A stretch of 64,000 nt of DNA from Celeribacter sp. PS-C1 (GCF_019429625.1 NZ_JAHXRW010000014.1:19243-83242); one strand, 5' to 3'; counted from the stretch's first letter, positions 44,423-54,533 are shown. A program made the numbers and translations. Notes: a model not told the origin generated them from the letters alone.

Positions 44423-45537
44423 GACAACGGCTCCAAATCGGCAAAGCGGGATTTCAGCAGCGCCTCATCATATTCCGACTGCGCCTCACTATCATACACC
44501 ACACCGCCGCCAACATGCAGCCGCGCGCTGCCTTCCGCCATCTCCAACGTGCGGATCGCCACATTGAACGAAGACCGCCCATCCGGCGCGGCCCAGCCGA
44601 TCGAGCCGCAATAATGTCCGCGCGGCCCCGCTTCCAATTCATGAATAATCTGCATCGCGCGGATTTTCGGCGCGCCCGTCACAGAGCCGCAGGGGAAGAG
44701 GGCACGGAAGCGATCATAGAGGCCGATCTCAGGCAAAAGCTTTGCTGTGACGGTCGAGGTCATCTGATGCACTGTGGCGTAGCTTTCGATCTCGAACAGC
44801 CTCGGCACTTTGACCGATCCCACCTCGGACACCCGCGACAGGTCATTGCGCAGGAGATCGACGATCATCAGGTTCTCGGCCTGATTTTTCTCCGACGCGG
44901 CCAACCACTCTTTTGCGGCGGCATCTTCCTCAGGTGTCGTGCCACGCGGCACGGTGCCTTTCATCGGCCGCACGGTGATGCCGCCTGCCCCGTCTGTCTC
45001 ATAGAACAGCTCTGGAGACCGCGACAGGATCGCCGAGCCATCGGGGCGTTCGATCAGAGCGCCGTGCCCGACCGGCTGGCGCGCCTTGAGCCGGTCATAA
45101 AGCGCGCGCGGCGAGAGATCGGAGGTGAGCGTCAGCGGAAAGGTCAGGTTCGCCTGATAGATGTCCCCCGCCCGAATGTAGCGCGCCACGGCGTCAAAGG
45201 CCTCCGCATAGCGCGGCGCGTCCCAAAGTGCTTCTTTGTCTGTCCGACCGTCATGTGAGACGGGCCGCGCCTCCAGAGGCACAGGCGCCTCGTAAATCCC
45301 GACTTCCAAGAGCGGCACATCGCGTGCCTCGGGCAAAAGCGGCAAAAGGCGCGGTTCGAAACAATAGCCCAGCTCATAGGAAAACGCGCCCGCAATCCAG
45401 AGCCCTTCCGCAAGAGCCGTCTCCAGCCGGGCAAAGGCCTCCGCGACCTCGCCCGGGGTATGGGCAAAGACCGTCTCTTTCGGCTTTTGGAACAGGCTGC
45501 CGCTCTGCAACGGCCCGGTATCAAATTCGATCCGCAT
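44419..45537 (-). CDS. pabB: Aminodeoxychorismate synthase component I
   Basis: 372 residues from Met 45537. Chorismate-binding domain: SRSPELF, RPMKGTVPRGTTPEEDAA, LMIVDLLRNDLSRV, CGSVTGAPKIRAMQIIHELE and HVGGGVVYDSEAQSEYDE. Makes aminodeoxychorismate from chorismate and ammonia; a glutaminase partner (pabA) is not adjacent. The upstream in-frame extension to 45804 is Arg-rich and crosses the divergent mtnP promoter, so it is rejected as coding. Coupled to pabC. Confidence 0.93.
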   Translation of the reverse strand: MRIEFDTGPLQSGSLFQKPKETVFAHTPGEVAEAFARLETALAEGLWIAGAFSYELGYCFEPRLLPLLPEARDVPLLEVGIYEAPVPLEARPVSHDGRTDKEALWDAPRYAEAFDAVARYIRAGDIYQANLTFPLTLTSDLSPRALYDRLKARQPVGHGALIERPDGSAILSRSPELFYETDGAGGITVRPMKGTVPRGTTPEEDAAAKEWLAASEKNQAENLMIVDLLRNDLSRVSEVGSVKVPRLFEIESYATVHQMTSTVTAKLLPEIGLYDRFRALFPCGSVTGAPKIRAMQIIHELEAGPRGHYCGSIGWAAPDGRSSFNVAIRTLEMAEGSARLHVGGGVVYDSEAQSEYDEALLKSRFADLEPLS

Positions 45538-45725
45538 CTCATCCCCGGCATGTTCGGACGCGCAGCGTTCTACGGCGCGGAGCCCCGCTTTGGCAAGTCC
45601 GCCTGCGGCTCGTGTCGCAGTTCTCCTGAACGATAGGCGCCGGCACCTTGACAACGCGTCCAATTGCCCCTTGCGCCCACTTTCCCTCCGCCGCAAGGTT
45701 GGCCCAACCAGCACAGGAGAACAGA

Positions 45726-46610
45726 ATGGCACAGGCACAGCGTGTGATCGGCGTGATGGGCGGCTCTGGCGTCTATGAGATTGACGGTCTCGAAGCCGCA
45801 ACATGGCAGACGCTCGAGACGCCCTGGGGCTCCCCCTCTGACGCTTTGCTCACCGGCACATTGGACGGCGTTAAAATGGTCTTTCTGCCGCGTCACGGAC
45901 GCGGGCATGTACACTCGCCTTCGACCGTCAATTACCGTGCCAATATCGACGCGATGAAACAGATGGGCGTCACCGATCTCGTTTCCGTCTCCGCAGTCGG
46001 TTCATTCCGCGAAGAGATGGCGCCGGGCGATTTTGTCATCATCGATCAGTTCATCGACCGCACCTTTGCGCGGGAGAAATCCTTTTTTGGCACCGGTTGC
46101 GTCGCGCATGTTTCGGTCGCACATCCGGTGTGTGAACGCCTATCGGGGATTGCCTATGAGGCAGCGCGCGCCACAGGTGTTACTGTCCATAAGGGCGGCA
46201 CTTATCTGGCGATGGAAGGACCACAGTTCTCCTCGATGGCAGAGAGCAAAATGTATCGCGAAAGCTGGGGCTGCGATGTGATTGGAATGACCAATATGCC
46301 GGAGGCGAAACTCGCCCGCGAGGCCGAGATTTGCTACGCCTCCATCGCGATGGTCACCGATTACGACAGCTGGCATCCGGATCACGGCGCAGTTCAGATC
46401 ACCGACATTCTCGTTACACTCAAGGCCAACACCGACCACGCCAAATCCTTGGTCGCGGCGCTTCCGGAGCTTTTGGGCGGGGATTATGCGCCCTGCGAAC
46501 ACGGCTGCGACCGGGCGTTGGACTATGCGATCATGACCGCACCAGACAAACGCGACCCGGAGATGATCGCAAAACTGAGCACCGTCGCCGGGCGCGTGCT
46601 GAAGGGGTAA
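45726..46610 (+). CDS. mtnP: S-methyl-5'-thioadenosine phosphorylase
   Basis: 294 residues. Phosphate and nucleoside sites: GVMGGSGVYEID, LPRHGRGHVHSPSTVNYRAN, TYLAMEGPQFSS and MTNMPEAKLAREAEICYA, ending in VTDYDSWHPDHG. Splits methylthioadenosine into adenine and methylthioribose-1-phosphate. AGGAGA precedes the ATG at nine bases. The next gene, apt, begins three bases after the stop and converts the released adenine to AMP, so the pair forms a salvage operon. Confidence 0.96.
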   Translation: MAQAQRVIGVMGGSGVYEIDGLEAATWQTLETPWGSPSDALLTGTLDGVKMVFLPRHGRGHVHSPSTVNYRANIDAMKQMGVTDLVSVSAVGSFREEMAPGDFVIIDQFIDRTFAREKSFFGTGCVAHVSVAHPVCERLSGIAYEAARATGVTVHKGGTYLAMEGPQFSSMAESKMYRESWGCDVIGMTNMPEAKLAREAEICYASIAMVTDYDSWHPDHGAVQITDILVTLKANTDHAKSLVAALPELLGGDYAPCEHGCDRALDYAIMTAPDKRDPEMIAKLSTVAGRVLKG

Positions 46611-46613
46611 CTC

Positions 46614-47144
46614 ATGAAAACCGTTAAGGATTACATCCGCACCATCGTCGATTTCCCGCATGAGGGCATCCTATTTCGCGATGTCACCACGCTATTCGCA
46701 GACGCGCGAGGCATGCGGCTTGCGATTGACCAGTTGCTGGATCCCTATGTTGGCATGCAAATCGACAAGGTGGTGGGGCTTGAGGCGCGCGGGTTTATCA
46801 TCGGTGGCGCCATCGCGCATCAGCTCTCCATCGGTTTCGTTCCGATCCGCAAAAAGGGAAAACTTCCGGGGGCGGTGATCTCCGAAGAGTACAAACTCGA
46901 ATATGGCGAGGCCGTGGTCGAGGTGCATGACGACGCGATCCAACCCGGCGAGAAAATTCTCGTGGTCGACGATCTACTGGCCACAGGCGGCACGGCAGAG
47001 GCCGGGATCAAGCTGGTCGAACGGCTCGGCGGCGAAATCGTTGGTTGCGCGTTTATCGTCGATCTGCCGGAGTTGGGCGGGCACAAGCGGCTGGCCGATC
47101 TGGGCTATGAAATTCATACGCTTTGCGAGTTTGAAGGGCTCTGA
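46614..47144 (+). CDS. apt: Adenine phosphoribosyltransferase
   Basis: 176 residues, normal length. PRPP-binding motif [15 protein letters not shown], with [17 protein letters not shown] and IRKKGKLPG, both typical of APRT. Makes AMP from adenine and PRPP. Operonic with mtnP. A terminator lies 130 bases downstream. Confidence 0.97.
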   Translation: MKTVKDYIRTIVDFPHEGILFRDVTTLFADARGMRLAIDQLLDPYVGMQIDKVVGLEARGFIIGGAIAHQLSIGFVPIRKKGKLPGAVISEEYKLEYGEAVVEVHDDAIQPGEKILVVDDLLATGGTAEAGIKLVERLGGEIVGCAFIVDLPELGGHKRLADLGYEIHTLCEFEGL

Positions 47145-47273
47145 GCCATATTATGGGTGAAACCCCGAAAACGAACCTTTTGCGGCGTGAACGTTTTGGT
47201 AACCACTTGCTCATAACTCTGTGGAGGTCCCTTTCGGGCCGCTGTTTGCACCACATGTGAGCAATCACATTTC

Positions 47274-47309
47274 GCGCCCTGATCGTCCCCCCGGTCAGGG
47301 CGCATTTTT
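47274..47309 (+). terminator. Terminator after apt
   Basis: GCGCCCTGA (47274-47282) pairs with TCAGGGCGC (47295-47303), followed by ATTTTTG. It sits between convergent genes. Confidence 0.8.
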
Positions 47310-47351
47310 GTGCCTCACAGAAGAGTTGTTCCCGTCCGGCCCCGCCCAGAC

Positions 47352-48773
47352 TCAGCCTTGCGACACGCGCAAGACCGCGCCAGGATTCATGATCCCCTTG
47401 GGATCCAGCGCCGCCTTAATCGCCCGCATCGCAGCCAATTTTCCCGGATCGCCATAGTGCTCAAGATCCTCGGCTTTGAGCCGCCCGACGCCATGCTCCG
47501 CGCTGAATGACCCGTCATACTCCGCGACCAGATCATGCACCACGCGCTTCACCTCAAAGCGGATGTTTTCATACTCGGAGCGGTCACGCCCCTTGGCCGG
47601 AAAGACGTTGTAATGCAGGTTGCCATCGCCCAGATGGCCAAAGGCATTCACCCGCACATCGCCGAGTTGTGACAGCCGCGCAATGCCTGCGGGGATGAAC
47701 GCCGCGATACGCGAGAGGGGGATGGAAATATCATGCGACGAGATCGACCCGATGCGTTTGTTGCCCTCGGGGATGGTCTCCCGCAGGGTCCAAAATTCCT
47801 GCCGCTGCGCCTCGCTTTGCGCGATCACCCCATCCGTGACGAGCCCCGCCTCAAACCCGCGCTCAAACAAAGTGGCGAGCATGACGTCCGGGTCGGAGGC
47901 GCCCGACACGCCCAGATCAATCAGCACGCACCATTCGGGGTGATCCGCGAAGGGCTGGCGAATGTCGGGCACGGTCTCAGCGAGGAAATCGAGCCCCATG
48001 CCGGAGATCAGTTCAAAGGCCGAAATGCCCTCCCCCGCGATGCCCTGCGCCATATTCAACAGCTCAAGTGCTGCGGCGGGCGATGGAACGATGAGGATGG
48101 CGGCGGCGTTGTGCTCCGGCTGCGGGAACAGGCGCAGGCTGGCCGCCGTGATCACCCCCAACGTGCCTTCCGCGCCGATCAGCAGGTTGCGAATGTCATA
48201 GCCGGTGTTGTCCTTGCGCAGACGTTTGAGGCCATGGAAAATCTGCCCGTCCGGCAACACGGCCTCAATCCCCAAACAAAGCTCGCGCGCATTGCCGTAG
48301 CGCAGGACATTGAGACCTCCAGCGTTGGTCGACAGATTGCCTCCGATGCGACAGGTGCCTTCAGCCCCCAGAGAAAGAGGAAACAAACGACCCGCCTCTT
48401 CTGCCGCAGTTTGAATGTCCGCGAGGATCGCACCCGCCTCGGCAACGATTACGTTTTCCTGCGGGTAGACCGCGCGGATTTTGGTCATCTTTTCCAGAGA
48501 CAGGACCACCGGCGCAGGGTCGTCATAGGCGATCTGGCCCAGCACCAATCCGGTGCCGCCACCCAGAGGCACGATGCCGACGGAGGCCGCATAACACGCC
48601 CGCACGATGGTCGAGACCTCTTCGACCGTGGCCGGACAGGCGATCACCGCCGCCTGACCATGATAGCGCCCGCGCGGGTCTTCCAACTCGCCGTCACGCC
48701 GTGCCCGCAGGGTGCCGGGGGGCAGAGCCTTTTCAAGATTTTCAAGAAAGTCGGTCGTCGCAGGCTGGGTCAT
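47352..48773 (-). CDS. FAD-linked 2-hydroxyacid dehydrogenase family oxidase
   Basis: 473 residues from Met 48773, with AAAGGAG before it. An FAD-binding PCMH domain (about 35-215: VPLGGGTGLVLGQ, GAEGTCRIGGNLSTNAGG) precedes an FAD-oxidase C domain. Metal and substrate residues are in NAFGHLGDGNLHYNVF and SFSAEHGVGRLK. This family includes D-lactate, glycolate-subunit and D-2-hydroxyglutarate dehydrogenases; the single-chain layout fits D-2-hydroxyglutarate- or D-lactate-type enzymes best. Exact substrate not determined. Confidence 0.9.
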   Translation of the reverse strand: MTQPATTDFLENLEKALPPGTLRARRDGELEDPRGRYHGQAAVIACPATVEEVSTIVRACYAASVGIVPLGGGTGLVLGQIAYDDPAPVVLSLEKMTKIRAVYPQENVIVAEAGAILADIQTAAEEAGRLFPLSLGAEGTCRIGGNLSTNAGGLNVLRYGNARELCLGIEAVLPDGQIFHGLKRLRKDNTGYDIRNLLIGAEGTLGVITAASLRLFPQPEHNAAAILIVPSPAAALELLNMAQGIAGEGISAFELISGMGLDFLAETVPDIRQPFADHPEWCVLIDLGVSGASDPDVMLATLFERGFEAGLVTDGVIAQSEAQRQEFWTLRETIPEGNKRIGSISSHDISIPLSRIAAFIPAGIARLSQLGDVRVNAFGHLGDGNLHYNVFPAKGRDRSEYENIRFEVKRVVHDLVAEYDGSFSAEHGVGRLKAEDLEHYGDPGKLAAMRAIKAALDPKGIMNPGAVLRVSQG

Positions 48774-48817
48774 CGAGAGCTCCTTTGCCCCAGATGTAGC
48801 CCCTGCCCCCCGAGGTC

Positions 48818-49660
48818 TCAATCGGAAAGAAACGCGGGTTCCAATACCATGATCGTCGGCTGCCGCGGCAAACGGTCGAGCGAGACCAAGAGTTCAGAGC
48901 CGTGGGTTTCCACCACCGCAAAGTCCTCTTCCATCCCAGATAGGAAATCATTCAACCCATAGCGCGAAAACCAATGCATCGGGATCACGATGGAGGAGCG
49001 AAAGCGTTCGACAATCCGCATCATGACCTCACGCGGCACGGTGTAACCGCCGTCGACGGGTGCCATGACCACGTCGAGGCGCCCGATGGCGGCATATTGT
49101 TCCTCGGTCGGTTCGTGATGCAAATGACCCAGATGGCCGATGCAGAGCCCGCCCGCCTCGAAGATGAAAATCGAATTGCCGTTGGGTTCGCGCCCGCCTC
49201 CCTCACGATTGCCGAGGCGTATATCGGTTGGCACATTGCGGATGCGCATGGGACCGAGATCAAGATCATGTTCGGCGCCTTCGCCAAAGGCGCCCCAGCC
49301 CTCGAGTATATGCGCCACATCGCCGTGGACGTTGTTGGTGTAATGGCTGGAATGGGCTTGGTTCATTGTCACGACATCGGGCGACCAAAGCGTGTCGCCA
49401 ATATAGCCGTTGTAATCGGTCACCACCGACACATCGCCCGCCTGCACGGCAAACATCGCATGGTTGATAAAACGGATGCGCACGGTGTCCTCGGGAACCG
49501 GCGTGCCGACGGAAGCGCGCCACAAACGCTCGGGCGCTGCGTCGCTCGCGAGAGAGCGACAATGGCTTGGAATGCGCTCGGCCTCTTGGGCGAGCGCGGC
49601 AGTGGACACGATAGAAACAGCAAGGCTGAGGAAAAGAGGCCACCCAAAAATCGTCCGCAT
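48818..49660 (-). CDS. Secreted MBL-fold metallo-hydrolase-like protein
   Basis: 280 residues with a signal peptide (IFGWPLFLSLAVSIVSTAAL, cleavage after ALA at about 24). The fold is seen in RIRFINHAMFAVQ, VVTDYNGY, LCIGHLGHLHHEP and VVMAPVDGGYTVP. The usual HxHxDH motif is changed to QAHSSHYTNN, so zinc binding may be altered. It resembles the ascorbate-6-phosphate-lactonase/UPF0173 branch. Periplasmic; substrate unknown. Confidence 0.85.
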   Translation of the reverse strand: MRTIFGWPLFLSLAVSIVSTAALAQEAERIPSHCRSLASDAAPERLWRASVGTPVPEDTVRIRFINHAMFAVQAGDVSVVTDYNGYIGDTLWSPDVVTMNQAHSSHYTNNVHGDVAHILEGWGAFGEGAEHDLDLGPMRIRNVPTDIRLGNREGGGREPNGNSIFIFEAGGLCIGHLGHLHHEPTEEQYAAIGRLDVVMAPVDGGYTVPREVMMRIVERFRSSIVIPMHWFSRYGLNDFLSGMEEDFAVVETHGSELLVSLDRLPRQPTIMVLEPAFLSD

Positions 49661-49744
49661 GCAAGTCTCCCGATCAAATCAGGAACAGGTTAGGCCCGAA
49701 TCCTCTCAGCGCCTCATCACAGAACCGTGCGCGGCACGATGAGA

Positions 49745-50335
49745 TCAGGCCAAACCGATGGAGGTCGGCCCTCGGCGGTCGGGATGCAGCGCGGAATAGA
49801 GCACATGATTGCGCCAACGGCCGTTGATCTGAAGATAGGCCTGCGCCACGCCTTCGTATTTGAAGCCGGCCTTTTCCAAGGCCCCGCGCGAGGCCGCATT
49901 CTCCGGCAGGCACGCGGCCTCGATGCGGCTTAACTGCATACGGGCAAAGGCGTGGTGCACCACAGCGGCGATGGCCTCTTTCATATAGCCGTGGCGCGCA
50001 TGCCGCGCGCCGATCCAATAGCCGATAGTGCCAGCCTGCGCCGGACCACGGCGGATGTTGTCGAGTGTCAAAGCGCCCAAGAGCACATCGTCTTCGCGCC
50101 GAAACAGAAAAACCGGCAGGCCGCTGTCATTGCGATAGCTCCGCTCGGCCCAGATCACGCGGTTGGTGAAGGCTTTACGTGTGAGGTGATCCGACGACCA
50201 TGTCGGCTCCCAGGGTTGCAGGAAGTCCTTGCTCTCCGCGCGCAAGGCCGCCCAAGCACGATAGTCCGAATGCTGAGGCAGGCGGAGTGTCATACGCTCC
50301 GTCTCAATCCGCACCTTCGGTCGTCGTGACAGCAT
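49745..50335 (-). CDS. GNAT family acetyltransferase (RimJ/RimL-like)
   Basis: 196 residues. Pattern of ribosomal-protein N-acetyltransferases: IETERMTLRLPQHSDYRAW at the start, GYWIGARHARHGYMKEAIAA at the acetyl-CoA loop, and IEAACLPENAASRGALEKAG then FKYEG at the end. Probably acetylates an N-terminus or small amine. Its ATG overlaps the M16 peptidase stop by one base (TGATG), so it belongs to the thrC-peptidase operon. Confidence 0.9.
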   Translation of the reverse strand: MLSRRPKVRIETERMTLRLPQHSDYRAWAALRAESKDFLQPWEPTWSSDHLTRKAFTNRVIWAERSYRNDSGLPVFLFRREDDVLLGALTLDNIRRGPAQAGTIGYWIGARHARHGYMKEAIAAVVHHAFARMQLSRIEAACLPENAASRGALEKAGFKYEGVAQAYLQINGRWRNHVLYSALHPDRRGPTSIGLA

Positions 50336-51594
50336 CAGGCGGCGAACCTTTCGCGCAAACGCTCAAGCTCAGGGGCGGCTTTGACCGGACCGTAAAGCGC
50401 CATCGACGCCTTGCCCATGCCGGTCTTGACCAGAAACTCCCGCACATTCTCAAGCGTCACCGCGTCGATCCGTTCAACGGTCTCATCGAGTGCCGGAATC
50501 CGCCCCCAAATGCCCAGCATCCGCGCGTTGCGTTCCGATCGCGACGAGGGGCTTTCAAGCCCCATCAACAGCCCGGCTTTGATCTGTGCACGTGCCCGAT
50601 CCACCTCGACCATCGTCATCTCGGAGGCCGCGCGCTTCATCTCGTCAATCGTGACCTCGGCCAGTTCCGCGACCTGATCGCCGGAGGTGCCCGCATAAAT
50701 CGTGGTCAGCCCGGTGTCGGAATAGGCGCCGGATTGGGCGTAGATCGTGTAGCAAAGCCCGCGCTTTTCGCGCAACTCCTGGAACAGTCGCGAGGACATG
50801 CCGCCGCCCAGAGCGGTGGTCGCGGTCTGGGCGATGTAGATGTCTTCGTCTCGATACGCCGGTCCCTCGAAAGCCAGCGTGAAATGCGCCTGTTCGAGTT
50901 TCTTGACCTTACGATATTCGCCGCCTTCAAACCGCGCCGGATCCGCGTAGTCGCGGCCATGCGGTTTGAGCCCGCCAAAAATCTCTTCGGCTTCGGCGAC
51001 GATGCGGTCGTGGTCGATATTGCCCGCCGCAGAGAGCACCATGCGCTCGGGGCTATAATGCTCATCAACAAAGCCCGCGAGATCATCACGGCTGAAATTG
51101 CGCACGCGTTCGGCAGGGCCAAGGATGGTGCGGCCGAGCGCCTGTTTCGGGAAGGTCGCCTCTTGCAGCCAGTCGAAAATCACATCGTCCGGCGTGTCCA
51201 GCGCCTGTCCGATCTCAGACAGGATCACACCGCGCTCGACCTCCAGCTCATGCGGATCGAAGATCGGGTTCAACACGATGTCGCCGATCACATCCAAGGC
51301 CAAAGACACATCGTCTTTCAGAACCCGTGCATAATAAGCCGTGGTTTCCCGCGTCGTATAGGCGTTCAGATAACCGCCAACGTTTTCCAGAACTTCCGCG
51401 ATTTCCAAAGGCGTCCGGCGCTCAGTGCCTTTGAACGCCATATGTTCGAGGAAATGCGCGATGCCGTTCTGTTCGATCCGCTCATGACGTCCGCCCGCAA
51501 GCACCCAGACCCCAATCGACGCGCTTTGCATCGAGGGTTGAAGTTCGGTGACGATCCGGAAACCGTTGGACAGAGTGTGGATACGTGGGCTCAA
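50335..51594 (-). CDS. M16 family zinc peptidase
   Basis: 419 residues, the single-chain processing-peptidase-like form. Inverted zinc site HFLEH (His47, Glu50, His51) in GIAHFLEHMAFKG, with a second Glu downstream; glycine-rich loop region near GLTTIYAGTSGD. Relatives include mitochondrial processing peptidase beta. Substrate in bacteria unknown. It overlaps thrC by ATGA, a linkage common in alphaproteobacteria. Confidence 0.95.
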   Translation of the reverse strand: MSPRIHTLSNGFRIVTELQPSMQSASIGVWVLAGGRHERIEQNGIAHFLEHMAFKGTERRTPLEIAEVLENVGGYLNAYTTRETTAYYARVLKDDVSLALDVIGDIVLNPIFDPHELEVERGVILSEIGQALDTPDDVIFDWLQEATFPKQALGRTILGPAERVRNFSRDDLAGFVDEHYSPERMVLSAAGNIDHDRIVAEAEEIFGGLKPHGRDYADPARFEGGEYRKVKKLEQAHFTLAFEGPAYRDEDIYIAQTATTALGGGMSSRLFQELREKRGLCYTIYAQSGAYSDTGLTTIYAGTSGDQVAELAEVTIDEMKRAASEMTMVEVDRARAQIKAGLLMGLESPSSRSERNARMLGIWGRIPALDETVERIDAVTLENVREFLVKTGMGKASMALYGPVKAAPELERLRERFAA

Positions 51595-52973
51595 GCAAGA
51601 CGCTCCTTGATCAGGGTTTTGAGACCATCTAGGTCGTTTGGCACCACGGTAAACCGCTCGTCGCGGTCAAACAGATCGGCCATATGTTCAGGCAGCGCCG
51701 GGTAGACTCCGCAAGCCGCCTCAACAGCCGCCGGGAATTTCGCAGGATGCGCGGTCGAGAGCGAGATCATCGGCACATCACCCAAATGCTCTTCGGCGAC
51801 TTTCACCGCCACCGCCGTATGCGGACAGATCACCTCGCCGGTGCGCTTGTGCATGTCAGTGATGGTGGCGGAGGTTTCCGCCTCGGACGCCCGGCCCGAG
51901 GCAAAGGTATCGCGCAGGCGATCCATCGCCCCTTGGGAGATTTTGAACTCGCCCGATTTGAATTCTTCCATGAGCTGCGCAATCGCGGCGCCTTCACGGT
52001 CATAGACATCAAAGAGCGCGCGCTCAAAGTTGGAACTCACCTGAATGTCCATCGACGGCGAGATTGACGGAACCACGCCCTCTTTGGTGCAGGCGCCGGT
52101 TTCCATCGTGCGGTGCAAAATGTCGTTCTGGTTCGTCGCGATCACCAGCTTGTCGATCGGCAGCCCCATGCGCTTGGCGATATAGCCCGCGAAAATGTCG
52201 CCAAAGTTGCCGGTCGGCACGGTGAACGACACCTTACGGTGCGGCGCACCGAGCGATACGGCGGAGGTGAAGTAATATACGACTTGGGCCAGCACACGCG
52301 CCCAGTTGATCGAGTTCACAGCCGCCAGTTTGACGTGATCGCGGAAGTCGATGTCGGCAAACATGTCCTTGAGCGCGGCTTGGCAATCGTCAAAATCGCC
52401 CTCGACGGCCAGCGCGTGGACGTTGCTCTCAGAGGGCGTGGTCATCTGGCGACGCTGCACATCCGACACCCGGCCATGCGGGAAGAGGATGAAGACGTCG
52501 ACATTCGACAGCCCCTTGAACGCCTCGATCGCGGCAGAGCCTGTGTCACCCGAGGTCGCGCCCACGATGGTCACATGTTCGCCACGACGCGCAAGCGCCG
52601 CTTGGAACAGCTGGCCGATGAGCTGCATGGCGAAATCTTTGAACGCCAGCGTCGGCCCATGGAACAGCTCAAGCAGGAAATGGTTCGGCCCCAGCTGCAC
52701 CAGAGGCGCGCGGGCGTCATGGTTGAAGCCCTGATAAGCCTTCGCAATGATCTCTTTGAACTCGGCGTCCGTGAAGGTGTCGCCGATGAACGGCTTCATC
52801 ACAACGAAGGCCGCCTCTTCATAGCTCATCCCCGCCAGTGCGGCGATTTCCGCCTCGCTCAGCATCGGAATGGTTTCCGGCACATAAAGCCCGCCATCGG
52901 AGGCAAGCCCCGTCAGCATGGCGTCTTCAAAGGTCAGGATCGGCGCTTGGCCGCGGGTCGAGATATAACGCAT
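51591..52973 (-). CDS. thrC: Threonine synthase
   Basis: 460 residues. PLP enzyme making threonine from phosphohomoserine. PLP Lys112 in HGPTLAFKDFAMQ; phosphate cup GATSGDTGSAAIEAF; N-terminal MRYISTRGQAPILTFEDAML is the standard long (fungal/proteobacterial) type. First gene of the thrC-M16-GNAT transcript. It lies 12 bases after surf1 in the same direction. Confidence 0.97.
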   Translation of the reverse strand: MRYISTRGQAPILTFEDAMLTGLASDGGLYVPETIPMLSEAEIAALAGMSYEEAAFVVMKPFIGDTFTDAEFKEIIAKAYQGFNHDARAPLVQLGPNHFLLELFHGPTLAFKDFAMQLIGQLFQAALARRGEHVTIVGATSGDTGSAAIEAFKGLSNVDVFILFPHGRVSDVQRRQMTTPSESNVHALAVEGDFDDCQAALKDMFADIDFRDHVKLAAVNSINWARVLAQVVYYFTSAVSLGAPHRKVSFTVPTGNFGDIFAGYIAKRMGLPIDKLVIATNQNDILHRTMETGACTKEGVVPSISPSMDIQVSSNFERALFDVYDREGAAIAQLMEEFKSGEFKISQGAMDRLRDTFASGRASEAETSATITDMHKRTGEVICPHTAVAVKVAEEHLGDVPMISLSTAHPAKFPAAVEAACGVYPALPEHMADLFDRDERFTVVPNDLDGLKTLIKERLA

Positions 52974-52985
52974 GTCGTCTGCTCT

Positions 52986-53654
52986 TTAGTCCGTTCGCGC
53001 CCTGATACGCCACAGAAGGAAAAGAGTCATCCCAAACCAGACAAGGCAGAGCGAAAACCATGTGATTGCGTATTGAAGATGATCGTTCGGGATGCCCTCA
53101 ATGCCCACCGGCATCGGATCTATCCCCGCGCCTGTGCTATCGCGCGCCACGATCAGCACCGGTTCTGTGCCGAGTGCCTCCGCCATCGCCGGAATATCGC
53201 GTCCGAACCAGATGTTGCGAGTCATGTCGGGCGCAGGTGTCGAGCTGTTCATATCATCGGGCCAATGCAGATTGCCGACGACCGTCACCGAACCACCGGC
53301 ACGTTCCGCGTCCTTCTCCATGTCCCGCACAAAGCCGCGGTCAAGCAACACGCGCCGGCCATCGTCCAACGTCAAAGGCGCGATGATCAGATAGCCCGCA
53401 CCAATCTGTTTACGCGAAACCAGCACATGCAGTTCCTCGTCACCGATTTCGCCGGTCGCCTCGACAGGCAGGTATTTCATCGACGCATCAATCACCTCAG
53501 GCAGAGGCACAGGTTCGGCGCCAATTTCCGCGCGGATCTCTGCTAGGACACCCTCTTTCCACGCGAGGCGCTGGAGCTGCCATGTGCCCAGCCATATCAG
53601 GATCGCGCAGCCCAAGACGCCGATCACGATGGGAAAAATCATCCGCTTGAACAT
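52986..53654 (-). CDS. SURF1-like cytochrome oxidase assembly protein
   Basis: 222 residues with two membrane helices, near the start (IVIGVLGCAILIWLGTWQLQ) and near the end (AITWFSLCLVWFGMTLFLL), and the SURF1 signatures LGTWQLQRLAWKE and RRVLLDRGFV. Helps insert heme a into subunit I of aa3 oxidase. It is separated from ctaE by a terminator, so it may be transcribed with thrC rather than with the cta genes. Confidence 0.92.
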   Translation of the reverse strand: MFKRMIFPIVIGVLGCAILIWLGTWQLQRLAWKEGVLAEIRAEIGAEPVPLPEVIDASMKYLPVEATGEIGDEELHVLVSRKQIGAGYLIIAPLTLDDGRRVLLDRGFVRDMEKDAERAGGSVTVVGNLHWPDDMNSSTPAPDMTRNIWFGRDIPAMAEALGTEPVLIVARDSTGAGIDPMPVGIEGIPNDHLQYAITWFSLCLVWFGMTLFLLWRIRARTD

Positions 53655-53666
53655 AGAGTCTCCAAA

Positions 53667-53693
53667 GAAAAAGGGCGCGTCAGCCGCGCCCTT
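53667..53693 (-). terminator. Terminator of the cta operon (after ctaE)
   Basis: On the minus strand, AAGGGCGCG, five-base loop, CGCGCCCTT, then TTTCTTT (53693 down to 53662). A strong 9-bp stem. Confidence 0.8.
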
Positions 53694-53729
53694 CTATCAG
53701 GTCTTTTTCGTGATCAAAATACTCAAGCC

Positions 53730-54533
53730 TTACTGGCCCCAGATGTACACCACGACGAAAAGGAAGAGCCAGACGACATCCACGAAGTGCCAGTACCACG
53801 CAGCGGCCTCGAAGCCGATGTGATCGTCCGGGGTAAAGTCGCCCTTCATCGAGCGGACCAAACAGATCAACAGAAAGATCGTGCCGATGATCACATGGAA
53901 GCCGTGGAAGCCCGTTGCCATGAAGAAAGAGCCAAAGAAGAAGTCACCGCCGAAGGTCCAGCCTTCGTGCACAACAAGCTCGAAATATTCATAGGCCTGG
54001 AACAGCGTGAACACCGCGCCAAAACCCACACCGATGGCGAGACCGGCGATCAGGTCTTTGCGGATGTTGCCGTGGACCAACGCATGGTGCGCCCAAGTCA
54101 CCGCCGCGCCCGAGCACAGGAGGATCAGAGTGTTGATCAGCGGCAGGTGAAAAGCGTCGACCGGGATGATCTCCGGCTTGACATATTCCGTGCCCTGATA
54201 GGTCCACATCGGGTAAAGCGCGTTCTTGAAAAACGCCCAGAACCATGCAGCAAAGAACATAACTTCGGACATGATGAACATGATGAAGCCGTAGCGCAGA
54301 CCGATCCGTACCACTGGCGTGTGATCGCCCGCTTTGTTCTCTTTGATCGTATCCGACCACCAGCTCCACATCACGTAAAGCACTCCGACAAAGCCGATCA
54401 GGAAGATGTACGGGTTGTCGTTGGCCATCCACATCACAGCGCCAAACAGCATGATGAACGCCGAAAATGCCGCCATCAGCGGCCAGGGCGATGGCGGAAG
54501 GATGTGGTAATCGTGGTTCTTTTCATGCGCCAT
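53730..54533 (-). CDS. ctaE: Cytochrome c oxidase subunit III
   Basis: 267 residues with seven membrane helices, starting [19 protein letters not shown]. Family signatures include [31 protein letters not shown] and the C-terminal [19 protein letters not shown]. Structural subunit of the aa3 proton-pumping oxidase. Last gene of the cta cluster; subunit I (ctaD) is not in the window. Confidence 0.97.
   Translation of the reverse strand: MAHEKNHDYHILPPSPWPLMAAFSAFIMLFGAVMWMANDNPYIFLIGFVGVLYVMWSWWSDTIKENKAGDHTPVVRIGLRYGFIMFIMSEVMFFAAWFWAFFKNALYPMWTYQGTEYVKPEIIPVDAFHLPLINTLILLCSGAAVTWAHHALVHGNIRKDLIAGLAIGVGFGAVFTLFQAYEYFELVVHEGWTFGGDFFFGSFFMATGFHGFHVIIGTIFLLICLVRSMKGDFTPDDHIGFEAAAWYWHFVDVVWLFLFVVVYIWGQ

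Noticed and set aside
50200..51705. 501-codon plus-strand frame opposite the M16 peptidase
   Set aside because: Shadow of a gene with intact HxxEH site.
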